Source: Chloroflexota bacterium (GTDB taxonomy: Bacteria; Chloroflexota; Dehalococcoidia; Lucifugimonadales; UBA3495). Taken from it: a DNA stretch of 5,876 nt. Under the pieces are notes generated by a model. That model was not told the DNA's origin. It saw only the letters and a list, made by a program, of their open reading frames with translations, and searched no databases. Positions 1 through 5,461 of the stretch are shown here, one piece after another (within the stretch, counting starts at the first letter, position 1; each line of letters begins with the position of its first letter). A program made the translations under genes and the position numbers. Location of the stretch: the NCBI GenBank assembly GCA_028874675.1, contig JAPPJA010000580.1, positions 1 to 5,876 of the forward strand. The letters run 5' to 3'.

Positions 1-549
1 TTGCAGCAGGTCAGTCCTGCGCCCGGTCGGGCTGCGCTGGTAGCCCTTTGCGGCCTGCCAGGCACCGGAAAGTCCCACTTCGCCGCGGCGCTGGAACGGC
101 GGACGCCCTGCGTGGTTCTGGGCAGCGACCGCATGCGCAAGACCCTGGTCTCGCAGCCCCGCTATACCAGGCAGGAACACGCGCGGGTGTTCAGTGCGGC
201 GCACCGGCTTTTGGAAACGCTGCTGGAAGAAGGATTTCCCGTTGTTTTCGACGCCACCAATCTGACGGCGAGGGCGCGGGACCCGCTGCGCGAGATCGCG
301 ACCCGGGTTGGAGCGCCCCTGGTTTTGGTCCAGTTTGACGCGCCCCCGCAGCTGGTACGCCAGCGACTGGCCCGGCGTTCCCGGGGCCAGGCCAGCGACA
401 GCTACTCCGACGCCGACTGGAGAATCTATTGCCGCCTGTACCCGGGCCAGGAACCGGTGAACGCGCCCCACTTTGATGTGGACTCGTCAAGGGACACCAG
501 CGGTGTAATTGAGGAGGTGGCGCGCCTGATGGAGGAGCAGGCTCCCTGA
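1..549 (+). CDS. P-loop AAA-type predicted kinase (AAA_33-like)
   Basis: The product is a small soluble ATP-binding protein, probably a kinase that phosphorylates a small molecule or nucleic-acid end; the substrate cannot be read from sequence. Residues 18-25 are a clean Walker A motif, GLPGTGKS. After it come GSDRMRK (41-47), which matches the substrate/strand-2 region of the AAA_33, zeta-toxin and polynucleotide-kinase-like group, and VVFDATNLT (81-89), a hallmark of this group. An arginine-rich LID-like stretch follows (RQRLARRSRG, 120-129). At 182 residues the length is normal for a stand-alone member. The only start in view is the TTG at base 1, so the gene may begin upstream. Members of this family also occur as C-terminal domains fused to an aminoglycoside-phosphotransferase-like domain, and that cannot be excluded here. 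The family call is firm, the start and the function are not. Confidence 0.85.
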   Translation: MQQVSPAPGRAALVALCGLPGTGKSHFAAALERRTPCVVLGSDRMRKTLVSQPRYTRQEHARVFSAAHRLLETLLEEGFPVVFDATNLTARARDPLREIATRVGAPLVLVQFDAPPQLVRQRLARRSRGQASDSYSDADWRIYCRLYPGQEPVNAPHFDVDSSRDTSGVIEEVARLMEEQAP

Positions 550-584
550 TGGGTTGGAGCCCGGCCGAAGACGGGGAGATGAAA

Positions 585-612
585 GCGCTGGCTGACTGCA
601 GCCCTACAGCGC
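585..612. terminator. Hairpin between convergent genes, possible bidirectional terminator
   Basis: GCGCTG (585-590) pairs with CAGCGC (607-612), and inside it GCTG (591-594) pairs with CAGC (599-602) around the loop ACTG. CCTA (603-606) is left as a bulge. The hairpin sits between the stop of the kinase (549) and the end of the minus-strand gene (604), and it overlaps that gene's last codons. There is no T-run on either side, so it is not a classic intrinsic terminator. The role is inferred from position only. Confidence 0.25.
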
Positions 613-771
613 ATCCCTCAGCCGCTCCACCAGGTAAACCACCCAATTCTCGAAGAGGCTGAAAAACAGGCCGACCACAACCAGCGCCACTACCACCCCA
701 ATCAGGCAGCCTGCCCCAAAGAGGCAGCCGCGGCTCAATTCTCGAATTGGTGCGATGAGAAGATTGAACAT
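604..771 (-). CDS. Small single-pass membrane protein, 55 residues
   Basis: The family is not recognised. The predicted protein starts MFNLLIAPIRE and carries one strongly hydrophobic segment at about residues 17-40 (a GCLIGVVVALVVVGLFF core). It ends with an amphipathic tail rich in aromatic and charged residues (ENWVVYLVERLRDAL). This layout suggests an integral membrane protein with short ends on both sides. The frame stays open upstream to 975, but that extension would run over the start of the divergent LLM gene and reads as unstructured sequence. I therefore chose the ATG at 771-769. Only a weak purine stretch (GGATGG) precedes it. It is convergent with the kinase and divergent from the LLM gene. 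It could be a chance ORF, but the clean transmembrane pattern argues for a real gene. Confidence 0.6.
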   Translation of the reverse strand: MFNLLIAPIRELSRGCLFGAGCLIGVVVALVVVGLFFSLFENWVVYLVERLRDAL

Positions 772-819
772 TCGCCATCCGGAAGTGGTCAGCGTTTTGC
801 CCTTTATCGACCACTCCCT

Positions 820-836
820 TGTAGCTATGCTATCAT
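820..836 (+). promoter_or_regulatory. Candidate promoter of the LLM gene in the divergent intergenic region
   Basis: The 96-base gap between the divergent genes holds the AT-rich string TATGCTATCAT (826-836), which offers overlapping -10-like hexamers TATGCT and TATCAT. A start there would leave a leader of about 25-30 bases before the ATG at 868. A convincing -35 at normal spacing is missing. A strong Shine-Dalgarno GGAGG lies at 857-861, six bases before the ATG, and fixes the start of the LLM gene. Confidence 0.35.
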
Positions 837-867
837 CTCCCCATTCAATTTCAAACGGAGGATAGCG

Positions 868-1524
868 ATGCAAATCGGAGTGTTCCTGCCTGTAAACGCC
901 CAGGCGCTCGACATTGCGGAACTGGCCCAGAAAGCCGAGGCTGCGGGTTTCGAATCTATGTGGATGCCGGAACATCCGGTAATGCCGGTGACAACCACCA
1001 GCAGATATCGAGGAACGCCGGACGGCTCCGTTCCCCCCTACATGTACGACATGGTTGACCCCTACATGGCCCTGTGCCGCGCCTCAGCGGTAACCACCAA
1101 GATCGGGCTGGGCACCAGCATCAGCCTGATTCCCGAGCGCAACCCGCTGATGCTGGCCAAGGTGATAGCCACCCTGGACCATTACTCCAATGGCCGCTTT
1201 ACCCTGGGCGTCGGCGCAGGCTGGCACCGGGAAGAGACCACAATCATGGGCGGCGACTTCGACCACCGCTGGAGCCAGACCAGGGAGAACATCCTCGCCA
1301 TGAAGGAGCTTTGGACCAAGGAACAGGCCGAGTTCCACGGCAACTACGTGGACTTTCCCCCGGTTTACTGCAATCCCAAACCCGTGCAGAAGCCCCACCC
1401 GCCGGTGCTGCTGGGCGGCGCCGCGGAGAACCTTTACCGCCGGATAGTCCGGTGGGCCGACGGCTGGATACCCACCACCGCCTCGCGGGAGCTGGGCTGG
1501 GCCGGCCGGCCCTGCGTGGACTAA
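868..1524 (+). CDS. LLM-class oxidoreductase, N-terminal 218 residues
   Basis: This part carries most of a luciferase-like (alpha/beta)8 barrel, a family that uses FMN or coenzyme F420 to oxidise or reduce small organic substrates in the cytoplasm. Visible marks are the opening strand MQIGVFLP (1-8), the repeat-1 helix and strand AEAAGFESMWMPEH (23-36), and the signature NGRFTLGVGAGW (108-119). The later stretch CNPKPVQKPHPPVLLGG (168-184) and ADGW (197-200) are also typical. The start is the ATG at 868, supported by GGAGG six bases upstream. The last nine residues (210-218) do not fit the family and come just before the premature TAA. Without the remaining C-terminal helices the product is probably unstable or inactive. 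The substrate is unknown. The choice between F420 and FMN rests on resemblance to actinobacterial F420 enzymes and is uncertain. Confidence 0.85.
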   Translation: MQIGVFLPVNAQALDIAELAQKAEAAGFESMWMPEHPVMPVTTTSRYRGTPDGSVPPYMYDMVDPYMALCRASAVTTKIGLGTSISLIPERNPLMLAKVIATLDHYSNGRFTLGVGAGWHREETTIMGGDFDHRWSQTRENILAMKELWTKEQAEFHGNYVDFPPVYCNPKPVQKPHPPVLLGGAAENLYRRIVRWADGWIPTTASRELGWAGRPCVD

Positions 1525-1710
1525 GTGGCGGAGGCCGCCGGACGCGACCCTGCATCCATCCAGATTACCGCCTTCGGCGTGGCCGCCGATACCGACACCC
1601 TGAAGCAGATGGAGGAGGCCGGGGCTGACCGCGCCATAGTCATGCTTCCCGACGCCAGGGCAGCCAGCGCCGCCAGCGATATGGAGCAAATTGCGCGGGC
1701 AATTCTTTAA
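1525..1710 (+). CDS. LLM-class oxidoreductase, detached C-terminal 61 residues
   Basis: This is the in-frame continuation of the preceding LLM gene after its premature stop. It opens with VAEAAGRDP, the common helix motif near the C-terminus of these proteins. It then reads IQITAFGVAADTDTLKQMEEAGADRAIVMLP, matching the last strands and helices of the barrel, and ends at 1710. A GTG codon directly follows the TAA, so reinitiation is conceivable. No Shine-Dalgarno sequence precedes it, and the fragment is too short to fold alone. It is best read as the tail of the broken gene, not as an independent one. Confidence 0.7.
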   Translation: MAEAAGRDPASIQITAFGVAADTDTLKQMEEAGADRAIVMLPDARAASAASDMEQIARAIL

Positions 1711-1714
1711 TTTT

Positions 1715-1785
1715 TCCACGAAGGGCACGAAGTTACACGAAGATGACAAGATAAGGCTTTCGTGATTCTTCGTGTCCTTCGTGGA
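1715..1785. repeat. Imperfect inverted repeat of CACGAAG units
   Basis: The left arm (1715-1741) holds three CACGAAG units spaced 9-10 bases apart. The right arm (1759-1785) is its reverse complement, with five mismatches in 27 positions. The outer 10 bases pair perfectly (TCCACGAAGG with CCTTCGTGGA), followed by one G-T wobble and seven more pairs, and the loop region is about 17 bases. From general knowledge, strings like CTTCGTGTCCTTCGTGG recur between genes in many environmental bacteria, so this is probably one copy of a dispersed element. It fills the gap after the broken LLM gene and lies in the leader of the molybdenum-subunit gene, where it could end transcription or fold in the mRNA. 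Confidence 0.8.
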
Positions 1786-1796
1786 TTTGTTTGTGT

Positions 1797-1800
1797 GAGG
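1797..1800 (+). promoter_or_regulatory. Ribosome binding site deciding the start of the molybdenum subunit
   Basis: GAGG lies five bases upstream of the ATG at 1806. It favours that codon over the in-frame TTG at 1791, which would add five residues (MCEVL) and has no site of its own because the inverted repeat ends at 1785. Confidence 0.6.
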
Positions 1801-1805
1801 TACTC

Positions 1806-4043
1806 ATGGTTGCTTCCTATTCCGTTATTGGGCAGCCCATAGTTCGTGGCGAGGGACCGGAGAAGGTGTCCGGCCAGTCCATCTACACTTCCGACGTCAT
1901 TCTTCCCGGGATGCTCTGGGGCAAAGTCCTGCGCAGTCCCCTGCCCCATGCCCGCATCGTCAGCATAGATACGTCCAGGGCCGCCCAGCTGCCCGGGGTT
2001 CACGCCGTCATTACCGGCCAGGACAATCCGGACAGGAGGGTGGGCAGGCTGATGAGAGACTGCCCCGTGCTCGCCAGGGACAAGGTGCTGTTCGTAGGCG
2101 AGAAGGTGGCCGCCGTGGCCGCCGAAGACCCGGACATTGCCGAGGAAGCGTTGCTGCTCATTGACGTGGAGTACGAAGACTTGACACCCGTCTTCGACCC
2201 GGAAGAGGCCATGACCGGCGACGCCCCCACCCTGCACGAGGGAATGGAGTCCTATCCGGGCCTGCCCCAGCCTCCCTCCGGCATCAACAACGTCTTCGCC
2301 CATAACGTTTGGGACAAGGGGGACATAGAACAGGGCTTCGCCGAGTCCGATCTCATTTTCGAGCACACCTTTACCACCCAGCTGCACCATCAGGCCTACC
2401 TGGAGCCCCATGCCTGCGTGGTGGACATCGGCGACGACGGCAGGGTCCAGATCTGGGCCAACAACAAGGGTCCCTTCATGCTGCGGGAACAGCTGTCCGC
2501 CGTGTGGGAAATGCCCCAGGACAATATCCTGGTCAACCCCACCAGCATCGGCGGCGACTTTGGCGGCAAGGGTTCCTTTATGGACATTCCGCTGTGCTAC
2601 TACCTGGCCAAAGCCTCGGGACGGCCGGTCAAGATGGTCATGGACTACGTCCAGGAGTTGATGGCTGGCAACCCCCGCCACCCGGCCACCATCACCATCA
2701 GGACAGGCATGAAGCAGGATGGCCGGATCTGGGCGCGCCAGGCCCGCTGCGTTTTCAACAGCGGGGCATTCGGGGCCTTCAAGCCGCGGGTCCACCTGCG
2801 GGGCGCCGACCACAGCGGCGGCCCCTACCGTATACCCAACGTGCATATCGACAGCTACATGGTCTATACCAACAACATTCCCTGCGGCCACATGCGCGCC
2901 CCGGCCAAGCCCCAGGTAGCCTTTGCCGTTGAGTCCCACATGGACATGATTGCCCGCGAAATGGGAATTGACCCCTACGAGTTCAGGATGATCAATGTTC
3001 TGCAGAACGGCGACTCAAACCCGGTGGGAGAGGAGTGGGAGAACATCCGTGCCGGGGAGGTGTTGCAGAAGGCCGCCGAAGCCGCCGGCTGGGACCAGCC
3101 CAAGGCCGGTCCGAATGTGGGTCGCGGCATATCCATATCCGACCAGCCTCCGGGATCGGGCCTGTCCACCGCCGAGGTGCAGATGGACGCCGACGGGAAA
3201 GCTACCCTGCTGATGTCCCTGTGGGACACGGGCACCGGCGCCTACACTGTCCTGCGCCAGATGGTGGCCGAGACCCTTACCATCCCCATCGAGGACGTGG
3301 GAGTGGTAATCCAGGACACGGACGCCGTAGCCTTTGAGTCGGGCCCCGGCGGCAGTCGTGTCACCTACACGTCGGGCCAGTCCACCATCGGCGCCGCCGA
3401 GGACCTGAAGGAGCAACTGACGGTCCTGGCCGCCGAGTACATGGGCTGCTCCGCCGATGCAGTAACTCTCCAGGCCGGCCGGTTCCAGTCGAGCGAGGGC
3501 GGCCGGGCCATGCCGCTGAAGGACGTGGCGGCCCAGGCCGTAACTGCCCTGGGTGAGGACCTGTCTGCCCAGAAGACCTACAATGCCCCGCCTTCCGAGT
3601 ACACCTCCTACTGCGCCCAGGTGGCCGAGGTGGAGGTGGACCCGGAGACTGGCGAGGTTAAGGTCAACAAGTTCATCACCGCCCACGACGTGGGTACGGT
3701 GCTTAATCCCCTGTTCCACCAGGGGCAGATTGAAGGCGGCGTGATCCAGGGCCTGGGTTATGCCCTGATGGAGGAGATGGAAACGGAGGATGGCCGCATC
3801 AGCACCCTCAGCCTGGGCGACTACAAGATACCCACCATCAAGGACATACCGGAACTGGTAACGGTACTGCTGGAGCCCGGCGGCGGTCCCGCCCCCTTCG
3901 AAAGCAAGGGCATCGGCGAAAGCAGCAACACCCCGGTAGCCGCCGCCATAGCCAACGCCGTCCACGACGCCATAGGCGCCCCGGTAATGCAACTCCCGGT
4001 AACGGCGGAACGGGTGCTAAGGGTGATACAGGGGCGGGGGTAG
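1806..4043 (+). CDS. Xanthine dehydrogenase-family molybdopterin-binding large subunit
   Basis: The product (745 residues) is the catalytic subunit of a molybdenum hydroxylase, which binds the molybdopterin cofactor and hydroxylates a carbon of an aldehyde, heterocycle or aromatic acyl-CoA with oxygen from water. An a/b-hammerhead domain (about 15-125) contains GEKVAAVAAEDPDIAEEAL. The first cofactor-binding domain (about 155-390) has QAYLEPHA, the loop GGDFGGKG (249-256) and CGHMRAPAKPQ (360-370), which takes the place of the AFRGFG loop of xanthine dehydrogenase. The second (about 410-705) ends with HDVGTVLNP, QGLGYALMEE and KGIGE (701-705), whose Glu705 corresponds to the catalytic base. 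The AYRCSFR motif of form I CO dehydrogenase is absent, so this is not that enzyme. The substrate cannot be told. The usual FeS and FAD subunit genes do not flank it, so the partners must be encoded elsewhere. No signal peptide is seen, and the length is normal for the family. Confidence 0.95.
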   Translation: MVASYSVIGQPIVRGEGPEKVSGQSIYTSDVILPGMLWGKVLRSPLPHARIVSIDTSRAAQLPGVHAVITGQDNPDRRVGRLMRDCPVLARDKVLFVGEKVAAVAAEDPDIAEEALLLIDVEYEDLTPVFDPEEAMTGDAPTLHEGMESYPGLPQPPSGINNVFAHNVWDKGDIEQGFAESDLIFEHTFTTQLHHQAYLEPHACVVDIGDDGRVQIWANNKGPFMLREQLSAVWEMPQDNILVNPTSIGGDFGGKGSFMDIPLCYYLAKASGRPVKMVMDYVQELMAGNPRHPATITIRTGMKQDGRIWARQARCVFNSGAFGAFKPRVHLRGADHSGGPYRIPNVHIDSYMVYTNNIPCGHMRAPAKPQVAFAVESHMDMIAREMGIDPYEFRMINVLQNGDSNPVGEEWENIRAGEVLQKAAEAAGWDQPKAGPNVGRGISISDQPPGSGLSTAEVQMDADGKATLLMSLWDTGTGAYTVLRQMVAETLTIPIEDVGVVIQDTDAVAFESGPGGSRVTYTSGQSTIGAAEDLKEQLTVLAAEYMGCSADAVTLQAGRFQSSEGGRAMPLKDVAAQAVTALGEDLSAQKTYNAPPSEYTSYCAQVAEVEVDPETGEVKVNKFITAHDVGTVLNPLFHQGQIEGGVIQGLGYALMEEMETEDGRISTLSLGDYKIPTIKDIPELVTVLLEPGGGPAPFESKGIGESSNTPVAAAIANAVHDAIGAPVMQLPVTAERVLRVIQGRG

Positions 4044-4075
4044 GAGTCTCGAGTTACTAGGGATTTCCTTTTTCG

Positions 4076-4091
4076 CCTGATCAGGTAGAAT
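4076..4091 (+). promoter_or_regulatory. Candidate promoter with abutting palindrome
   Basis: A perfect 10-base palindrome, CCTGATCAGG (4076-4085), directly touches the -10-like hexamer TAGAAT (4086-4091). The start codon of the next gene follows 29 bases later, and GGAG (4113-4116) serves as its ribosome site. The T-rich stretch around 4063-4074 could provide a poor -35. The palindrome occupies the spacer, so it could be an operator or chance. Confidence 0.4.
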
Positions 4092-4120
4092 CGGGGGACA
4101 TTAACCTCCGGCGGAGTCCC

Positions 4121-4507
4121 ATGACTGCAACCGACCAGATTAGAGAAATTTTCGACGATGCCCGTAATATCCACCTTCAGGCGATGGAACAACTTGCCGA
4201 AGGGGATATTCGGGACGCCGCCGAAAAGGCCTGGTGCGCCACTAAGCGAGCCACCGATGCCCTGATACTTTCCCGCACTGGACGAGACCCCCAGACAACC
4301 TCGCAGACTTCGGGCGGCCTGCGTTCTCTTGCCAGAGAGGACGAGCGATTCCAGTCCCTGCGAACCCGCTATGCCATCTGCATCTCCGAGCTTCACTCCG
4401 GCTGCTTCTACGATGGCCACTGTGAGCCTGAAGACGTGATTAGCGCCACCATCCGTGAAACAGCACAGTACATAGAAGACGCTGAGAGGCTGTCAGTGAA
4501 TCCTTAG
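4121..4507 (+). CDS. PaREP1/HEPN-like small helical protein
   Basis: This 128-residue soluble protein is predicted to be almost wholly alpha-helical. The helix pair AEGDIRDAAEKAWCATKRATDALI and the later ELHSGCFYDG followed by an acidic helix (EDVISATIRETAQYIEDAERL) resemble the PaREP1/HEPN-like pattern, in which an 'A-EK-W-A-K-A-DAL' helix precedes 'LH--FY-G'. HEPN proteins are often RNases or partners of nucleotidyltransferases. The classic R-x4-6-H catalytic motif is not clear here: Arg-Tyr-Ala-Ile-Cys-Ile-Ser-Glu-Leu-His has eight residues between Arg and His, so RNase activity cannot be claimed. No nucleotidyltransferase partner is adjacent. The ATG at 4121 is supported by GGAG at 4113-4116. 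The call is by pattern memory and is moderate; a role in stress or RNA handling would be speculation. Confidence 0.65.
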   Translation: MTATDQIREIFDDARNIHLQAMEQLAEGDIRDAAEKAWCATKRATDALILSRTGRDPQTTSQTSGGLRSLAREDERFQSLRTRYAICISELHSGCFYDGHCEPEDVISATIRETAQYIEDAERLSVNP

Positions 4508-4600
4508 CAAACTCTTGCGTTGTTATGTCCTGCCCACGGGCTGCACTGCAGTCAACGTGCAAACATCTCCAGTATTCGTCTGCCTGCACCAGCATTCCCT

Positions 4601-4606
4601 GAGGTG
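4601..4606 (+). promoter_or_regulatory. Ribosome binding site supporting a TTG start
   Basis: GAGGTG lies five bases upstream of the TTG at 4612. A stop codon in the same frame at 4600-4602 rules out a longer protein, and the next in-frame ATG (residue 35) would discard the coiled-coil part. The rest of the gap 4508-4611 shows no clear promoter or hairpin. Confidence 0.55.
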
Positions 4607-4611
4607 TACCC

Positions 4612-4821
4612 TTGTCCACAACCGATTCCAGTCTTGAGGAACCTGTCAGCCGCCTTGAAGGGTCCTACGAACACTTGGCAACGAAGGCGGACGTTTTCGA
4701 ACTTCGCGCTGACATGGAGCAGAGATTTGCTAACCAAACAAGGTGGCTAGTTGGGTTTATATTAACTGCCATGGCACTCATGACCGGTGTAGCATTCGGC
4801 ATTGCCCGCTTGGTACAATAG
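4612..4821 (+). CDS. Small coiled-coil protein with C-terminal membrane anchor, 69 residues
   Basis: The protein has a polar, heptad-like N-terminal half (SRLEGSYEHLATKADVFELR, 13-32), then a short acidic/basic stretch, then one transmembrane segment at about residues 45-66 (WLVGFILTAMALMTGVAFGIA). The 'HLATKAD-ELRADME-RF--QTRWLVG' pattern is typical of small phage-type or Bdr/DUF1640-like coiled-coil membrane proteins, which are common in environmental genomes and of unknown function. The helix would project into the cytoplasm with the anchor at the C-terminus, and it may oligomerise. The start is TTG, the only usable one. The stop (4819-4821) overlaps a promoter-like sequence for the next gene. 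Confidence is good that it is a gene, low on what it does. Confidence 0.65.
   Translation: MSTTDSSLEEPVSRLEGSYEHLATKADVFELRADMEQRFANQTRWLVGFILTAMALMTGVAFGIARLVQ
4811..4819 (+). promoter_or_regulatory. Candidate extended -10 promoter of the VOC gene
   Basis: TGGTACAAT fits the extended -10 pattern TGnTATAAT with one mismatch and overlaps the last codons and stop of the 69-residue gene. It would give a leader of roughly 40 bases. No -35 is evident, as expected for extended -10 promoters. GGAGGT at 4851-4856, eight bases before the ATG at 4865, is the ribosome site. Confidence 0.4.
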
Positions 4822-4864
4822 GCAGGAAACCACAGGCAGAAGCAATTTTCGGAGGTACAACACC

Positions 4865-5350
4865 ATGCCACAAACCACCGGACTGGGCCACGTGGGCATT
4901 TATGCCGACGATTTTATGAAGCAGCGCGACTTCTACAACCGCGTAATCGGCCTGCAGATTGCCGATGAGAATATGGAGCGGGGAATGTGCTTCATGTCTT
5001 CCGACCCGGTGTCCGAGCACCACGAGTTCGTCATCATGAAGGGTCGCGAAGCCAACGACGAGACCAAGACCATCCAGCAGATCTCCTTCAAGGTACCCAC
5101 CATCCAGGATATGCGTGAGTACAAGGAAGCCCTGGAAGCGGAGAACATCACCATCGAGCGCATCGTCAGCCACGGCAACGCCTTCGGCATGTATTTCTTT
5201 GATCCGGAAGGCAACCGGGTTGAGCTGTACTACCGCACCGGCTTCCCCGTCCCTCAACCCCACGGCGACGCCATCGACCTGAGCCGGTCCGATGAGGAAC
5301 TGATAGCCGACGCCCGCCACCTGCTGATGACCAAGGAACCCGTGAAATAA
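4865..5350 (+). CDS. VOC-family (glyoxalase/extradiol dioxygenase-like) protein
   Basis: The 161-residue product belongs to the vicinal oxygen chelate superfamily: two beta-alpha-beta-beta-beta modules forming a metal site. Module one begins GLGHVGIYADD (6-16), with His9 as the first expected metal ligand, and ends with EHHEFVIM (51-58). Module two starts QQISFKV (71-77) and closes with the hallmark YFFDPEGNRVELYY (110-123), Glu120 being the last ligand. The second-module position that is usually His (HHIAF-type) is Gln72 here, so the metal set is His/His/Gln/Glu, if a metal is bound at all. His103, in VSHGNAFGMY, resembles the region before the closing motif in extradiol dioxygenases. The specific reaction is unknown. 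The ATG at 4865 is fixed by GGAGGT. An in-frame TTG at 4802 is less likely, as it lies within the previous gene. Confidence 0.9.
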   Translation: MPQTTGLGHVGIYADDFMKQRDFYNRVIGLQIADENMERGMCFMSSDPVSEHHEFVIMKGREANDETKTIQQISFKVPTIQDMREYKEALEAENITIERIVSHGNAFGMYFFDPEGNRVELYYRTGFPVPQPHGDAIDLSRSDEELIADARHLLMTKEPVK

Positions 5351-5382
5351 AGTCCCGGGGTTCTCTGGTTATCCGGCCGGCA

Positions 5383-5399
5383 GCAGGCACATCGCCTGC
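5383..5399 (+). terminator. Weak hairpin after the VOC gene
   Basis: GCAGGC (5383-5388) pairs with GCCTGC (5394-5399) around a five-base loop, 32 bases after the VOC stop. An A-run, not a T-run, follows, so on the plus strand it is not a standard intrinsic terminator. It is reported as the only structure in that position. Confidence 0.25.
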
Positions 5400-5416
5400 A
5401 AAAGGACTGTAGAATG

Positions 5417-5445
5417 GCAGGGGCGGGTTTCAAACCCGCCCCTGC
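5417..5445. repeat. Perfect GC-rich palindromic repeat, REP-like
   Basis: Fourteen bases (5417-5430, starting GCAGGGGCGGG) are followed by one C and then their exact reverse complement (5432-5445). In a real hairpin the innermost pairs would open, leaving about 12-13 pairs. From memory, near-identical strings centred on GGGCGGGTTTCAAACCCGCCC are scattered between genes in many bacteria, Chloroflexota among them. It is therefore probably a dispersed element of REP/MITE type. It ends 16 bases before the next start codon and may also act as a terminator for the VOC gene. Confidence 0.8.
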
Positions 5446-5461
5446 GGTTTAGTTCTCAACC

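Larger units (their letters stand above)
868..1710 (+). pseudogene. LLM-class flavin/F420-dependent oxidoreductase gene interrupted by an in-frame stop
   Basis: The open frames 868-1524 and 1525-1710 are in the same frame and abut exactly, separated by the stop TAA at 1522-1524. Together they span 280 codons, the usual size of the short LLM (Rv2161c-like) proteins, and each half matches a different part of the fold. Just before the stop the reading GWAGRPCVD looks foreign. The frame shifted by one base (codons 1494-1523) reads GLGRPALRGL and joins VAEAAGRDP in the original frame, giving a normal-looking family helix. This pattern fits one lost base near 1494 and one extra base near 1524. The cause may be a real disabling mutation or a sequencing or assembly error. 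Confidence 0.75.

Noticed and set aside
772..975. Upstream extension of the small minus-strand protein to 123 residues
   Set aside because: It would overlap the promoter and first 108 bases of the well-supported LLM gene, and it reads as non-homologous sequence.
1715..1785. CRISPR-like array, because of the repeated CACGAAG units
   Set aside because: The units are only seven bases, 9-10 bases apart, and arranged as an inverted repeat without spacers.
1791..1805. TTG start adding MCEVL to the molybdenum subunit
   Set aside because: GAGG is placed correctly for the ATG at 1806, and the extension adds no family sequence.
1707..2939. Long minus-strand open frame (410 codons) opposite the molybdenum subunit
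   Set aside because: Its translation is low-complexity, rich in Gly/Val/His, with no domain pattern. It is a shadow of GC-biased codons in the plus-strand gene.
3015..3992. Second long minus-strand open frame (325 codons) opposite the same gene
   Set aside because: It has the same shadow pattern and composition, with no recognisable motif.
1806..4043. Carbon monoxide dehydrogenase large subunit (CoxL)
   Set aside because: The AYRCSFR active-site loop is absent (CGHMRAPAKPQ instead), and coxS/coxM are not adjacent.
4520..4750. Open frame of 76 codons overlapping the 69-residue gene
   Set aside because: The translation is proline-rich with no pattern. The overlapping frame from 4612 has a ribosome site, a coiled coil and a membrane segment.
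4802..4864. TTG start for the VOC gene
   Set aside because: It lies in the end of the previous gene and adds sequence outside the VOC fold. GGAGGT supports the ATG at 4865.
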